Assembly: GCA_017634255.1 (NCBI GenBank)
Contig: JAGBNT010000022.1
Location: 1-16,553 of the forward strand
DNA from: Lachnospiraceae bacterium
GTDB lineage: Bacteria > Bacillota_A > Clostridia > Lachnospirales > Lachnospiraceae
Direction: 5' to 3'
Length of the DNA stretch: 16,553 bases
In this document: positions 1 to 8,089 of the stretch, piece after piece
How the letters are laid out: every line of letters starts with the position of its first letter
Position numbering within the stretch: position 1 is the first letter of the stretch
Position numbers and translations under genes: made by a program
The notes under the pieces: model-generated
The model's input: the letters and a program-made list of their open reading frames with translations, nothing else
The model's database searches: none
What the model was told of the DNA's origin: nothing

Positions 1-71
1 ACTCCTTCTATACTACGCGGAGAATTATCGTATTCCTCGACGTAGACTCCGGGTGAAAAATATTCAGCCAT
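1..71 (-). CDS. Contractile tail sheath protein, N-terminus only (cut by window edge)
   Basis: Only the first 23 codons lie in the window, starting from an ATG at 71. The peptide begins MAEYFSPGVYVEEYDNSP and then reads RSIEGV. This is the hallmark start of phage-type and extracellular contractile injection system sheath proteins, which open with PGVYVEE, then a short gap and a G-V pair. Sheath subunits wrap the inner tube and contract to drive it into a target. A purine-rich ribosome binding site (AAAGGA) stands about 8 nt upstream. The gene follows the PAAR-like gene by 43 nt, which fits an injection-system operon. The rest of the protein is outside the window, so its length and possible paralogues cannot be judged. 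The family call is firm despite the short stretch because the motif is so characteristic. Confidence 0.88.
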   Translation of the reverse strand, partial: MAEYFSPGVYVEEYDNSPRSIEG

Positions 72-100
72 ATTATTTTCCTTTCCTATAGACTTTTATT

Positions 101-114
101 TGACGTTCTCGTCA
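101..114 (-). other. Small hairpin between the PAAR-like and sheath genes
   Basis: TGACG, TTCT, CGTCA form a perfect 5-bp inverted repeat with a 4-nt loop directly after the PAAR-like stop codon. On the minus strand it is followed by an A-rich stretch, not a T-tract, so it is not a standard terminator. It could be an RNA processing or stabilising element before the highly expressed sheath gene. The arms are short enough to be chance. Confidence 0.3.
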
Positions 115-501
115 TCATATTGTTACGCTTGACTGCCACGGCAGGGTTATGGTTATCTGTCCTGCATATGCGCATACCATCTTGCAATCCTGTGTCAAGG
201 CCGGTTTCCCGTTGATCAATGTGGTCTGCTGTGTCGGTATCCATGTGCCCGCCGGCATCGGTGTGCACGGCTGGGGGGTCAAAACTCCCAGAGCCGCCGT
301 CGTAGCCGAAGCTACCTGCGGATTTGAAAGTGTAGTACACATACCGAAGGGACCTACGTTGGTCATTGCGCCGCTATCCTGGATAGTGGCCGCGGGACTC
401 CCTCCTATTACGACCGCTGACTGCGATGTTACTTTAAGCGGAGCCGGTGTTGTGCCGAAAGAGCACATACAATTCGCTCCGACTACTACTGCCTGACTCA
501 A
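115..501 (-). CDS. PAAR-like DUF4280 protein, putative spike tip
   Basis: This 128-aa protein matches the DUF4280 PAAR-like family in length and pattern: an early GA-x-C-x-C-SFG stretch (C11, C13), the NVGPFGMC block near residues 48-55, a run of alternating Ala and Thr near 64-70, LTPQPC near 74-79, then W-x-P and GKPAL with a final C-x3-C (C106, C110). PAAR-like proteins cap the VgrG-type spike of contractile injection systems and can carry effectors. The start is a TTG at 501; a strong GGAGG seven nt upstream supports it, and TTGA overlaps the preceding gene's stop by 4 nt, so translation is probably coupled. No effector extension is present, so it is a bare tip. The conserved cysteines could bind a metal or form disulfides. 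Confidence 0.9.
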   Translation of the reverse strand: MSQAVVVGANCMCSFGTTPAPLKVTSQSAVVIGGSPAATIQDSGAMTNVGPFGMCTTLSNPQVASATTAALGVLTPQPCTPMPAGTWIPTQQTTLINGKPALTQDCKMVCAYAGQITITLPWQSSVTI

Positions 502-1343
502 CCTTTTACCTCCGTTTTGGACTCGGCTTCAGATTCAGTTTCTCCCTCCGCCTCCTCCGTGTTTTCCGGGTCTGACTCGCCTGTGGGGAAAGCTTTATCT
601 GGATCTAGCTCTCCGCCTTCGTAAAAGTCCACCACCTGAAACTTTACTTCTCCGTCCACGACGTATCTGACCAGGTAAGTCTGGTCTCCTCCGTCGTCCC
701 GAACTCTTAAAAGATAGTCTCCATCCTCGTTTACACTTCCGAAGATTATCCTCATTATCGGCAGATTTGAAGTAAATTCCTTCTCGAGCGGACTTTTCAG
801 CTTAATATCCTGAGGGCCCTCATTTCCGAGCACCTCTATTTTTTCATAGCTTTTTTTGTCCGGCTGCAATAAACCGTAATACTTGCCCTCCAGGGTGACC
901 CATGCTCCAGCACTGCTGAATACGTTCATAAGCAATTTCTTAGGAGTGTACTCATTGGCCGTGCAGGCTATCCTGGATAAGTTTATTGCCTCCAACGCTT
1001 CAAGAAAAGGAAGATTACCTGAGAGACTAAAAAAGCCTTCACCCATTTTTGCTTTCTCTGATGGTATCAGGAAAGCAACGCATTCCGGAATATTGGCGTC
1101 AAGCTCTTCATACCTGATCTGGGTAACATATTCTTCAAACCCCGCTACCTTTATACGCATGAGAAAATCTTCCCTGCCGGTGTTTATGAATACGTAATTC
1201 CCGTTTCCGCGCTCCTCCGGACGCACTTTTCTTTCATCTCTCATAAAAAGGACATTTCTCTCATCTACCGTTGCTCCCGTTGTCGTATCCACGAGCCTCA
1301 CCAACAGATCCAGTTTTGCTCTCAGAACAGCGAAAGCTTCCAC
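498..1343 (-). CDS. Injection-system-associated protein with carboxypeptidase-regulatory-like N-domain
   Basis: The 281-aa protein starts from GTG at 1343, supported by an AGGAGG nine nt upstream. Residues 10-95 look like a beta-sandwich of the carboxypeptidase-regulatory type: an L-V-D-x-x-TG strand pair, then NGNYVF and a gly-tyr-like strand ending in FLIPS. Residues 100-240 are mixed alpha/beta without a motif I can name. Residues 244-277 form a Glu-, Ser- and Thr-rich acidic tail that is probably disordered. No signal peptide or membrane segment is visible, so it should stay in the cytoplasm with the particle. It lies between the DUF4255 and PAAR-like genes, which suggests a structural or assembly role near the cap or spike. 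A cargo adaptor is another possibility. The exact function is unknown. Confidence 0.75.
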   Translation of the reverse strand: MEAFAVLRAKLDLLVRLVDTTTGATVDERNVLFMRDERKVRPEERGNGNYVFINTGREDFLMRIKVAGFEEYVTQIRYEELDANIPECVAFLIPSEKAKMGEGFFSLSGNLPFLEALEAINLSRIACTANEYTPKKLLMNVFSSAGAWVTLEGKYYGLLQPDKKSYEKIEVLGNEGPQDIKLKSPLEKEFTSNLPIMRIIFGSVNEDGDYLLRVRDDGGDQTYLVRYVVDGEVKFQVVDFYEGGELDPDKAFPTGESDPENTEEAEGETESEAESKTEVKG

Positions 1344-1363
1344 GTATCCTTTCCTCCTTTCTT

Positions 1364-1381
1364 AGGAACCTCTAAGTTCCT
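1364..1381 (-). repeat. Inverted repeat just before the 281-aa gene
   Basis: AGGAAC and GTTCCT form 6-bp arms around a 6-nt loop in the 70-nt gap upstream of the GTG start. The ribosome binding site AGGAGG follows closely. A hairpin here could modulate access to that site. No T-tract follows, so a terminator is unlikely. Confidence 0.35.
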
Positions 1382-1413
1382 TACTATGGTAATAATGTTT
1401 TGTGTGTGAGTCC

Positions 1414-2004
1414 TTAATATTGATCCTCACCCACCGTATGCAGTGAGAAGCTTGCATCCACAACTCTGGGCGTATCGATGATCTCTCCGCTCGACAGGAA
1501 TACAGGTGCCGCCTTATAGAACAGGCTTATCTGATATGGTTTGTTGATAGCCTGCCACACCCTTACCTTTTCCTCCAGACTTATCTTCGCTTGAGACAGT
1601 GTAATCGGAGGTTCCTGTGTTGTAAGCCACGACTGCAGTTCATCCGGCCGCACTGAATTGTTGTCATTGACTATCTGTGCGACTCTTCCGATGATTTTTT
1701 GTATATCCGGTGCTTTCAGTCCCATCTGGGACCCACCGTTTATAAAGACCATATAATATAGAGCATACGGTCTTGGCGGCTTGGACAGCTCGGCTCTTCC
1801 CCTCTCCATGAGCCTCGGACTTGAAAGCTGTACATCCTCTACTATGTCGTAGAGATAAAGCCCTACTATGTAGTCCACGTCCTGTGAGAGCGGGGAGGAA
1901 ACCTCGATGTTGTTCGGAGACGGTATAGGCTCCGGACACATCTTTTCCCTTAAGGTTCTTACTATATATGCACTAACATCTGAAATTATGGGATAATCAG
2001 CCAT
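1414..2004 (-). CDS. DUF4255 family protein (Pvc16/Afp16-like tail terminator)
   Basis: The 196-aa product fits DUF4255 in size and layout: an N-terminal I-S-D-V-S-A-Y-I helix, a segment of hydrophobic strands ending YLYDIVED, the characteristic LYYMVFINGG strand near residues 103-112, a helix with PDIQKIIGRVAQIV, and a C-terminal Y-x-x-x-x-FYKAAPVFLSSG stretch. In Afp and PVC particles the homologue caps the distal end of the sheath and tube and helps fix their length. The ATG at 2004 has only a weak AAGGGTAAG-type binding site. The 37-nt spacing from the 901-aa gene and the 70-nt gap after it keep it in the operon. The presence of this protein alone marks the locus as a contractile injection system rather than a plain prophage. 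Confidence 0.9.
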   Translation of the reverse strand: MADYPIISDVSAYIVRTLREKMCPEPIPSPNNIEVSSPLSQDVDYIVGLYLYDIVEDVQLSSPRLMERGRAELSKPPRPYALYYMVFINGGSQMGLKAPDIQKIIGRVAQIVNDNNSVRPDELQSWLTTQEPPITLSQAKISLEEKVRVWQAINKPYQISLFYKAAPVFLSSGEIIDTPRVVDASFSLHTVGEDQY

Positions 2005-2041
2005 TTATACTTACCCTTGCCTTAAAAAATTAACCTATATT

Positions 2042-4747
2042 TTACTCATCACCGCTGCCGGAGAAGGCATCTAAGAGATCCCCTGCCCTTGCATCCATCG
2101 TACCGGTAAGACATACTCCGTAGGAGGTATTGTCTACATATTCGCAGGTTACTCCGAAAAAGTCCTTTGAGTCCTCTTCATCCAGATAGAGTACTCTTGA
2201 AAACTTTGTGCTGTATTTAAGCTTGCTCGTGGTAGAGCCCCTCTCGAGATTTATATCGTTCGCTTTAAATATATATACGTTGGAGCCCTTGGTCATGGTT
2301 GCTGTTTTTCTCGTATTATCATAAAAATATCTGAAATCCGTAACCTCACCTATAGTCTTCATGCTGATAAACTTAGGGGTCTTATCCTTATATTTCGCGT
2401 AGAAATACTTGTTGTTCTTCTGCCTTCCAAGCTCTGCGCACTTCTGAGCAAGAGTTCCGGCTGCCCTGCAGCCCTGGGTGGAAAATCTCTGGAGAGCCGC
2501 CGTGGTTATGGCTAACTCGTCCATATTCATATTCTCTATGGACTTGCCCATAATGCTCGCTATAAGGTCATTTAGCTGATCCTCGGACATATTGATACCG
2601 CTGCCGCTTCCACTGCCTGAGCCGCTTCCGTCGCCCGAGCCGTCGTCTGAGCCATCTCCCGAACCATCGCCGGAACCGTCGCCCGAACCGTCCCCGGAGC
2701 CATCCTGCTTATCCGATACTGCATTTGCCCCGTCTTCGTCTCCAAGACCGTTTAAGGCACTCATCGCCGAGGAAACATCCGCATTCGGGTCCTCTGCGAG
2801 GGCTGCCAGGGCGTTGCTCTTTATCCTGTCTGCCAAAGAGGATGTATCGCTGTTGCCTGATTTTGCCTGTTCATCCGCTATATCCTGGTCCACCGCGGCT
2901 ATCATCGCATCGAGCTTCCTGGCATCTGCGAGATTGTTATGGTCGAGGGCGGAATCCCTCTGCCTCTGCAGCTCTGCCTTTTTGTCATTAAGCTTGTCCA
3001 GCTTGCTCTTTAAGCTTTCGTCCGAATTTTTTATCTGCTCCGCAAGATCCTTTAGCCACTTTATATGGAGATCCACGCTGCCCGTCGCCTTATCCGCGAA
3101 ATCATCCCCGGGAACGGAACTCCTTAAGCCCTCCGACCAGTCAATTGCGCCCATCGTGTAGTTATAGGCATTCTCGGCGGTTTCTCTTTGCCTGTAGGCT
3201 TCGATAAGGAACTCGAGCTCCGTCCGCTTTGCCTCCGCATCGTTTAACTGCTCGTTAAGAGCGCTCTCCGCCGCCGCTGCCGATCCTCCGGCATCCATAT
3301 CCGCCAGATAGTCGTCGGAAGCTCCTCCGGCAACTACGGATTCGTATTTGCTCTCACCCAGATTTAAAAACGTGCTGTCCAGAAGATTTAATTCACTGTC
3401 CTTGTTCTTTATCTGGCTTTCCTGAATATTGATGACATCTCTCAGGAAATTGATGGGTCCCGCCGCTCCGTCCGCCGAAGCCTCGTCTATTACCTGTACT
3501 GAATACTCGTAGTTTGCATGTCCGAGAATACTGTCCTGATCCGCTAAAGCGTTGGAATTATATGTATTGCTGCTCTGCTGGCACTGGGACATCCCGTCGC
3601 TTATTGCATCAATAAGGCTTGAGTCACGATTAAAGGGATGATTGGGCTTTTGCTTCTCGTCATCGTCGCTGTCCTCGTCGTCGCTGTCCTCTTCCTCTTC
3701 TTCCTCTCCAAACTCATCGAACTCCGCCTGCAGGGGATCCCACCATCCGCCGCTGCCGCCTGATTCGAAATAGTGGCTGACCGAGTCCCTTAACTCCAGG
3801 ATATAATCCGGTTCATCTGAAATATCGTCTTCCTCGGAGCTCGAATCCTTGAAATTTCCGAAAGCCGTATAGTACTTTCCGCTTGCAAGGGAGTTTAATA
3901 CTCCAAGGGCATTGTGCTCGTTGCCGGCAAGCTTCTTCATTATGATGCCGCGCCTCTTGGCGTCCACCTTGGACATAAGGCCGTAAATTATATCCGCCTC
4001 CTCGTCCTGCTCGGAGCTCTTTAAGCTCCTGTAGCAAGCCCAGAGCCTAGCCAGCTGGGCATCGCACTCGTCCGTTTCCTCGTCCCTTAGATTGAGACCA
4101 AAGAAAGTGGATAGGAGCTGGTAGTTATATACATCCGTCCTCTGATTCCCGGAATTATCGGAATTTTTATTCTTAAGGTAGTCCTCCTGGGTTATGGGAT
4201 CCGTCTTGGTGGAGGAAGCATACTGTATCCATAAGGTCTGCAGCTCGGGGAGCTTGGAAAGATCGTAGGGATTGGGTATATCGAAGGGATTTACGCTGTC
4301 TCCGTTGACCACGTCGGTAACCGAACCGTCCGCCCCTACATAATACTGGACGTAAAGATCCGCGAGCTCCTTTTCCGGTACAGGGGTTCCGGTATTCATG
4401 ATGTCCGAAAGCCCTTCCCCGTCCGTTACGTCGAACCACTGACCGTCCGCCAGCTCTGACTTATAGTACATGTTGGTCTGGTTGGATTCGGACGCGCTGG
4501 TCTCTGCCTTCTCGTATATCTCATCCGTCATCGCCGCCATGCTTATAAGCCATGTGCCGTAAAAGATGGTGGAATCCTCTATCGTGTGCGAAGCGGCATA
4601 GTCCGAATACTTTATCGCCTCATCCTTATTAAAGAGCGCCAGTACCTTATCCCTCTTTAAGGAGATCACCGCCGTCGATACCACGATGAATACCAGACAT
4701 ACTGAAATTATTCTTATTATTAGTTTTGATCCCTTATTCTTCTTCAT
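2042..4747 (-). CDS. 901-aa membrane-anchored coiled-coil protein with acidic and Gly-Ser-Asp regions
   Basis: No family covering the whole protein is recognised. Residues 9-30 are one hydrophobic helix after a basic start (MKKNKGSK), giving a signal anchor with most of the chain outside the cytoplasm. Residues 40-330 are mixed with many charged helices. Residues about 342-367 are almost purely Asp and Glu. Helical, coiled-coil-prone stretches occupy about 496-530 and 559-632. Residues about 683-716 are a Gly-Ser-Asp linker encoded by 12-bp tandem repeats. The last 120 residues, with F-x-Y-D-x-T-x-K-x-A-T-M-x-K, loosely resemble the copper-amine-oxidase N-terminal 'stalk' domain common on Gram-positive surfaces. 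The gene follows the TolC-like gene by 13 nt and precedes DUF4255. A scaffold or stalk outside the membrane fits; a secreted cargo is also possible. Confidence 0.7.
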   Translation of the reverse strand: MKKNKGSKLIIRIISVCLVFIVVSTAVISLKRDKVLALFNKDEAIKYSDYAASHTIEDSTIFYGTWLISMAAMTDEIYEKAETSASESNQTNMYYKSELADGQWFDVTDGEGLSDIMNTGTPVPEKELADLYVQYYVGADGSVTDVVNGDSVNPFDIPNPYDLSKLPELQTLWIQYASSTKTDPITQEDYLKNKNSDNSGNQRTDVYNYQLLSTFFGLNLRDEETDECDAQLARLWACYRSLKSSEQDEEADIIYGLMSKVDAKRRGIIMKKLAGNEHNALGVLNSLASGKYYTAFGNFKDSSSEEDDISDEPDYILELRDSVSHYFESGGSGGWWDPLQAEFDEFGEEEEEEDSDDEDSDDDEKQKPNHPFNRDSSLIDAISDGMSQCQQSSNTYNSNALADQDSILGHANYEYSVQVIDEASADGAAGPINFLRDVINIQESQIKNKDSELNLLDSTFLNLGESKYESVVAGGASDDYLADMDAGGSAAAAESALNEQLNDAEAKRTELEFLIEAYRQRETAENAYNYTMGAIDWSEGLRSSVPGDDFADKATGSVDLHIKWLKDLAEQIKNSDESLKSKLDKLNDKKAELQRQRDSALDHNNLADARKLDAMIAAVDQDIADEQAKSGNSDTSSLADRIKSNALAALAEDPNADVSSAMSALNGLGDEDGANAVSDKQDGSGDGSGDGSGDGSGDGSDDGSGDGSGSGSGSGSGINMSEDQLNDLIASIMGKSIENMNMDELAITTAALQRFSTQGCRAAGTLAQKCAELGRQKNNKYFYAKYKDKTPKFISMKTIGEVTDFRYFYDNTRKTATMTKGSNVYIFKANDINLERGSTTSKLKYSTKFSRVLYLDEEDSKDFFGVTCEYVDNTSYGVCLTGTMDARAGDLLDAFSGSGDE
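2599..2700 (-). repeat. Tandem 12-bp repeats encoding a Gly-Ser-Asp linker
   Basis: Six adjacent 12-bp units run from 2629 to 2700, each encoding a Gly-Ser-Gly-Asp or Gly-Ser-Asp-Asp type tetrapeptide, and they pass into shorter Gly-Ser units down to 2599. The units differ mainly at third codon positions. The tract makes a flexible, acidic linker in the 901-aa protein. Such repeats can expand or contract in whole codons, so linker length may vary between strains. Confidence 0.85.
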
Positions 4748-4760
4748 AAGCCCACTTATC

Positions 4761-6830
4761 TCACTGACTCTGACCTGCCGTGTCCTTCTTTATCTTCTTG
4801 TTTTGCGTATCCAGATATGCCTTGTATTTTAGGCTCTTATTTGCGTCATATAATTCCAGCGTTACCTTATCGAGATCCGTAGAAACCAGACCCAGATGCG
4901 TAAAGCCCTTCTTGACGCTTACAGGCTCTCCGTCTCCTAAAGCCTTGCCCTCCTGGTCAAATACCTTGAAGTACTCTATTCCCTCGGACTCCAGAGGGAT
5001 AAGCTCCAATGTCATGAAGCCGGTTACATTGCTGGTGGTTACGTTATAGGTTCCAAGATCACCTGTCTCGTCCTTATTTATCTCAAGCTTCGTGGTAATG
5101 TTCAATATTCCGCTCTCATCGTCAGGATTGATAACGCAGTCATCCACAAATTCCTCGCCGTTATAGAGCCTTATCATCACCTTGTCTACCTTGTCCTTCG
5201 ACAGCTTAAGGTGCCTTATCGTCTTGTCCACCGGGGTTCTCTCACCGATCTGCTCGTTGTCGCACCACAGCTCGAAATCCGTAATGCTGACCTCGAAATC
5301 CTCCGGAATATGTACGCTTAGCTCAAAGAGCTCCCTGTGTACGATGGACTTAAGGTAATACACCGCATCCTTTGTATTCTCTGTGACGTAGCTCTCTCCA
5401 ACTACCGCGGTCTGCATGTCCATATCCGTTCCCGAAAGCAGTGCGCTGACCCCTCCACAGGTAAGCCTGTCCAGCGAATAAAGTGTTTCCGTATATATCT
5501 TCATTGAATCGAGCATGCTGTTTTGCAGCTCCTCGTAGTCGTCCTGCTCGTCCTGATATTCCTCAAAGGTCATGAGTCCCATCTTATTCTTGGTGGAAAA
5601 GACCTTCATATCAGCCTCCTTGGCTTCCACCTGCTTAAGAAAGTTCTGGTAGGAGTTGCGGACGGAGATGTAATTATTGAACTGATCCTCGACCTGCTGG
5701 TCCAGCTCCTCCTTTGCGCTCTGCTCATCCTTCTCGGCTGATACGTAGTCCAGAACGTTCTGGTAGAGCGTATAGGGGTCGTCCTCGATATACCTGATAC
5801 CGTCGAGGTCCCCCTTAAGCCACTCAAAGGGTATTACTATTATCAGGAACAGCGGTATCCATAAAAACAGGGTGTCGTCCCAATAGCTGTCTATCTGCTC
5901 AAGAAACCTCTTGTAATCCGATTTGAAGGCTCTGGAGCTGACCGGCTGTCCGTTCAGCGCCTGATTGACGTAACTGGAGATGATGTTCATGTCTCCGCCG
6001 TACTTGTTCTTTAATATATCGTAATTCGTAGCCAGCTGCGTCCTCGCAGTGGTAGTCGCGATGCATGCCTCATAATACGCCTCGTCCCTGTCCTCGGTAT
6101 ACTGAATGAGAGCCGGCAGTGAGGAGCGGTCTATCGTCGCCTCCACATAGGGCTTTTCAAAGCTGTAGCCCGTGGTAACGTCCAGATTTATCATCTTGGT
6201 AAGCTTCTTAAGGTCCGCCTCCAAAGAACGCCTGTCGCTGGCTATCGTATCATTGGTGGTGTCAAGCTTCTTCTGCATCCTGTCTATATCAGTCTGATTA
6301 GCCTCTCCGAGCTTGAGCTTGGCGGTATTCCTCTTTAATCCGTCCTCGAGTGACTCGACCCTCTTTTCGTTGAAGCTTATATTCTCCTGCAGGGTGACTA
6401 TATCGGTAAAAAGCTTGTTTATGGACTCATTTACATCGAAGACCACGTCCTGCTTCTTATGCTCCGCCTTCCAGACCTCGGACTGCAGCGCGATAGGCTT
6501 GAACTGAAATTCCGATTCCTGTGCAAAATTGGCTTTCTGTGGAAACTTAAAATTAAGCAGCGGCGTCCAGCGGAAAGTGGACATATTCTTCTTCTTTGCC
6601 TTAAGGGACTTTATGGCGCTCTCCCTTGCCGCCTCCTTGGAATTAACTGCATCCTCCGCCGATTCATACTTAGAGCTGTTCTGCAGAGCCAAAGAGCGCG
6701 CCGTCTGGAGCGTCATCACCTGGTCAGCGGCTAAAACCGTCACCGGTCTGTAGACCGAGAGCAGTCCGGTAGTAAGTGTAAGGCTCGTCATTACCGCTAT
6801 GCACTTGTAAACGAGACCGTTTCTTTTCAT
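4761..6830 (-). CDS. Secreted TolC-like coiled-coil protein with central hydrophobic helix
   Basis: Residues 1-35 are a signal peptide (basic start, hydrophobic core, TVLAA). The mature part opens with MTLQTARSLALQN, the usual start of a TolC-type repeat, and continues as long helices to about 220 with LGEANQTDIDRMQKKL in the position of the TolC hairpin turn. A second copy spans about 365-470, ending with KMGLMTFEEYQDEQDDYEEL. Between them, at about 318-337, lies a hydrophobic stretch (LFLWIPLFLIIVIPF). Residues 485-689 look beta-rich, as two or three small domains. Classical TolC is about 430-490 residues and forms an outer membrane channel-tunnel; this one is longer and sits in an apparent monoderm. 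It follows the MORN gene by 6 nt. A trimeric helical tube outside the membrane is my inference; the repeat resemblance is seen. Confidence 0.72.
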   Translation of the reverse strand: MKRNGLVYKCIAVMTSLTLTTGLLSVYRPVTVLAADQVMTLQTARSLALQNSSKYESAEDAVNSKEAARESAIKSLKAKKKNMSTFRWTPLLNFKFPQKANFAQESEFQFKPIALQSEVWKAEHKKQDVVFDVNESINKLFTDIVTLQENISFNEKRVESLEDGLKRNTAKLKLGEANQTDIDRMQKKLDTTNDTIASDRRSLEADLKKLTKMINLDVTTGYSFEKPYVEATIDRSSLPALIQYTEDRDEAYYEACIATTTARTQLATNYDILKNKYGGDMNIISSYVNQALNGQPVSSRAFKSDYKRFLEQIDSYWDDTLFLWIPLFLIIVIPFEWLKGDLDGIRYIEDDPYTLYQNVLDYVSAEKDEQSAKEELDQQVEDQFNNYISVRNSYQNFLKQVEAKEADMKVFSTKNKMGLMTFEEYQDEQDDYEELQNSMLDSMKIYTETLYSLDRLTCGGVSALLSGTDMDMQTAVVGESYVTENTKDAVYYLKSIVHRELFELSVHIPEDFEVSITDFELWCDNEQIGERTPVDKTIRHLKLSKDKVDKVMIRLYNGEEFVDDCVINPDDESGILNITTKLEINKDETGDLGTYNVTTSNVTGFMTLELIPLESEGIEYFKVFDQEGKALGDGEPVSVKKGFTHLGLVSTDLDKVTLELYDANKSLKYKAYLDTQNKKIKKDTAGQSQ

Positions 6831-6836
6831 CTGTCC

Positions 6837-8084
6837 CTACGCTTCTCCGCTCGCCTTCATTATAGAATAAAAATAAAATCCTGATCCTGATTGATTGCTT
6901 ACAAAGGAGTATATAAGATCTCCTCTTTCATATGTATATACGTAAACGGTGTAGTCCTTGTCAAAGCTATTTACTATGATATCGTCGCTGAAATTCTCGG
7001 TGGTATCCATCTTTATGCTGCCGTTCATGGCGTATTCCCCGACGTTTACGGCGTTTATCGCCACCGCCTCCGGGAAGATCGCCGCCGAATTGCCCTCGTA
7101 GGTCGGTGCCCCGAATATCGCATTGAGCTCCTGGACGCTGTCTGCCGCAAGAGAGCCGATCTTAAATTTGTTGGACAAAACGTATACCGCCTGAGTCTTA
7201 GGCGCATCGTCCGCTGCACTCCCGTCGCTTACCTCGTAGCATATGGCGTTGATATCCTTAAGGTACGCCGCATCGCCTCCGCCTAAGTCCTCTGACGCCT
7301 CGTACAGTACCTGACCGCCGAAATACATCTGCCTTATCTCCGACGCATCCTTGCCTAAAAGCTCGCTGTAGACTATCTCGTCCGAGGCGAAGCTTCCTTC
7401 ATAAATAGCATTGTTTCCGCCGTCCTGGAGCTTTCCCTGACCCTCCTTCATTCCCTGGAAAAACTCTCCGACGTATTCCACCGAACCGTCCTCCCTGTAG
7501 AGCGTTCCCGTTCCTTCATAAAGGTTGTCATGGAAATTCCCAATGTAGTGAATGGAGCCGCTGTCAAAATACTGGCTTCCCATTCCCTCGTATTTATTCT
7601 TAAGGAAGGCTCCTGAATAAAGGAGCACATTTTGCGGAGAATAGAGCTCTCCCTGTCCTGTGACATAGCCCTTTGACACATCGCCTACATAGGCTACATA
7701 GTCCGACCTGCCCTTTATCCTTACCTTGTTGTTTGCCAGCCTTAGCAGCACCGAATTATACTTATAGGTCCTCAACCCCCCGGTAGGTCCGAGAGAGGAA
7801 AAGATGCTGGTGGTAGCGGTGATGTACCAGAGGCTTAAAACTCCTATCAATACAATGATGAAATAGGCGAGCCTCTTACTCACCATCCATCCGAACATCG
7901 TATAATAATCGTTCTTATTCTTCGGTCTTACATCAAGGAGCTTATAAAAGAAGTCCTTTATAAGGTTCGTGATACGGGTTCTTAGATAGCTCCAGCTGGT
8001 CCAAAGCTTTATCCTTGAAACTATGGACGCAAATCTGGACTTTATCGTCCCAAAAAGAACCTGAAAAAGATTGCCTCCGCCCAT
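6837..8084 (-). CDS. Membrane-anchored MORN-repeat protein
   Basis: The 415-aa protein has a basic N-terminal region of about 70 residues, one membrane helix at about 72-92, and then at least four MORN repeats between about 130 and 235. Each carries the Y-x-G-x-F then G-x-G core: YVGDVSKGYVTGQG, YSGAFLKNKYEGMG, YIGNFHDNLYEGTG and YVGEFFQGMKEGQG. Residues 240-415 form an alpha/beta region I do not recognise. By the positive-inside rule the repeats lie outside the cytoplasm. MORN repeats make elongated beta-hairpin rods used as scaffolds or for protein and lipid contacts. The ATG at 8084 has a poor binding site and starts 5 nt after the upstream gene's stop, so it probably relies on coupling. 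A structural link in a membrane complex is the likely role. Confidence 0.78.
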   Translation of the reverse strand: MGGGNLFQVLFGTIKSRFASIVSRIKLWTSWSYLRTRITNLIKDFFYKLLDVRPKNKNDYYTMFGWMVSKRLAYFIIVLIGVLSLWYITATTSIFSSLGPTGGLRTYKYNSVLLRLANNKVRIKGRSDYVAYVGDVSKGYVTGQGELYSPQNVLLYSGAFLKNKYEGMGSQYFDSGSIHYIGNFHDNLYEGTGTLYREDGSVEYVGEFFQGMKEGQGKLQDGGNNAIYEGSFASDEIVYSELLGKDASEIRQMYFGGQVLYEASEDLGGGDAAYLKDINAICYEVSDGSAADDAPKTQAVYVLSNKFKIGSLAADSVQELNAIFGAPTYEGNSAAIFPEAVAINAVNVGEYAMNGSIKMDTTENFSDDIIVNSFDKDYTVYVYTYERGDLIYSFVSNQSGSGFYFYSIMKASGEA

Positions 8085-8089
8085 CTAGC

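Noticed and set aside
86..340. An 84-codon minus-strand frame overlapping the PAAR-like gene
   Set aside because: It is an alternative frame within a well-supported gene and would run across the intergenic gap before the sheath gene.
149..496. A 115-codon plus-strand open frame opposite the PAAR-like gene
   Set aside because: The minus-strand frame has a clear family match and a strong ribosome binding site; the plus-strand product has no recognisable pattern.
1..1343. The possibility that the sheath and PAAR-like genes belong to an ordinary Myoviridae-type prophage
   Set aside because: DUF4255 and DUF4280 proteins are markers of contractile injection systems, and no phage capsid, portal, terminase, integrase or lysis gene is visible. 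The missing part beyond base 1 could still change this.
2592..3161. A 189-codon plus-strand open frame rich in Pro, Ser and Glu
   Set aside because: It is the antisense of the Gly-Ser-Asp repeats and coiled-coil region of the 901-aa gene; repeats keep the opposite frame open. No ribosome binding site or plausible protein pattern.
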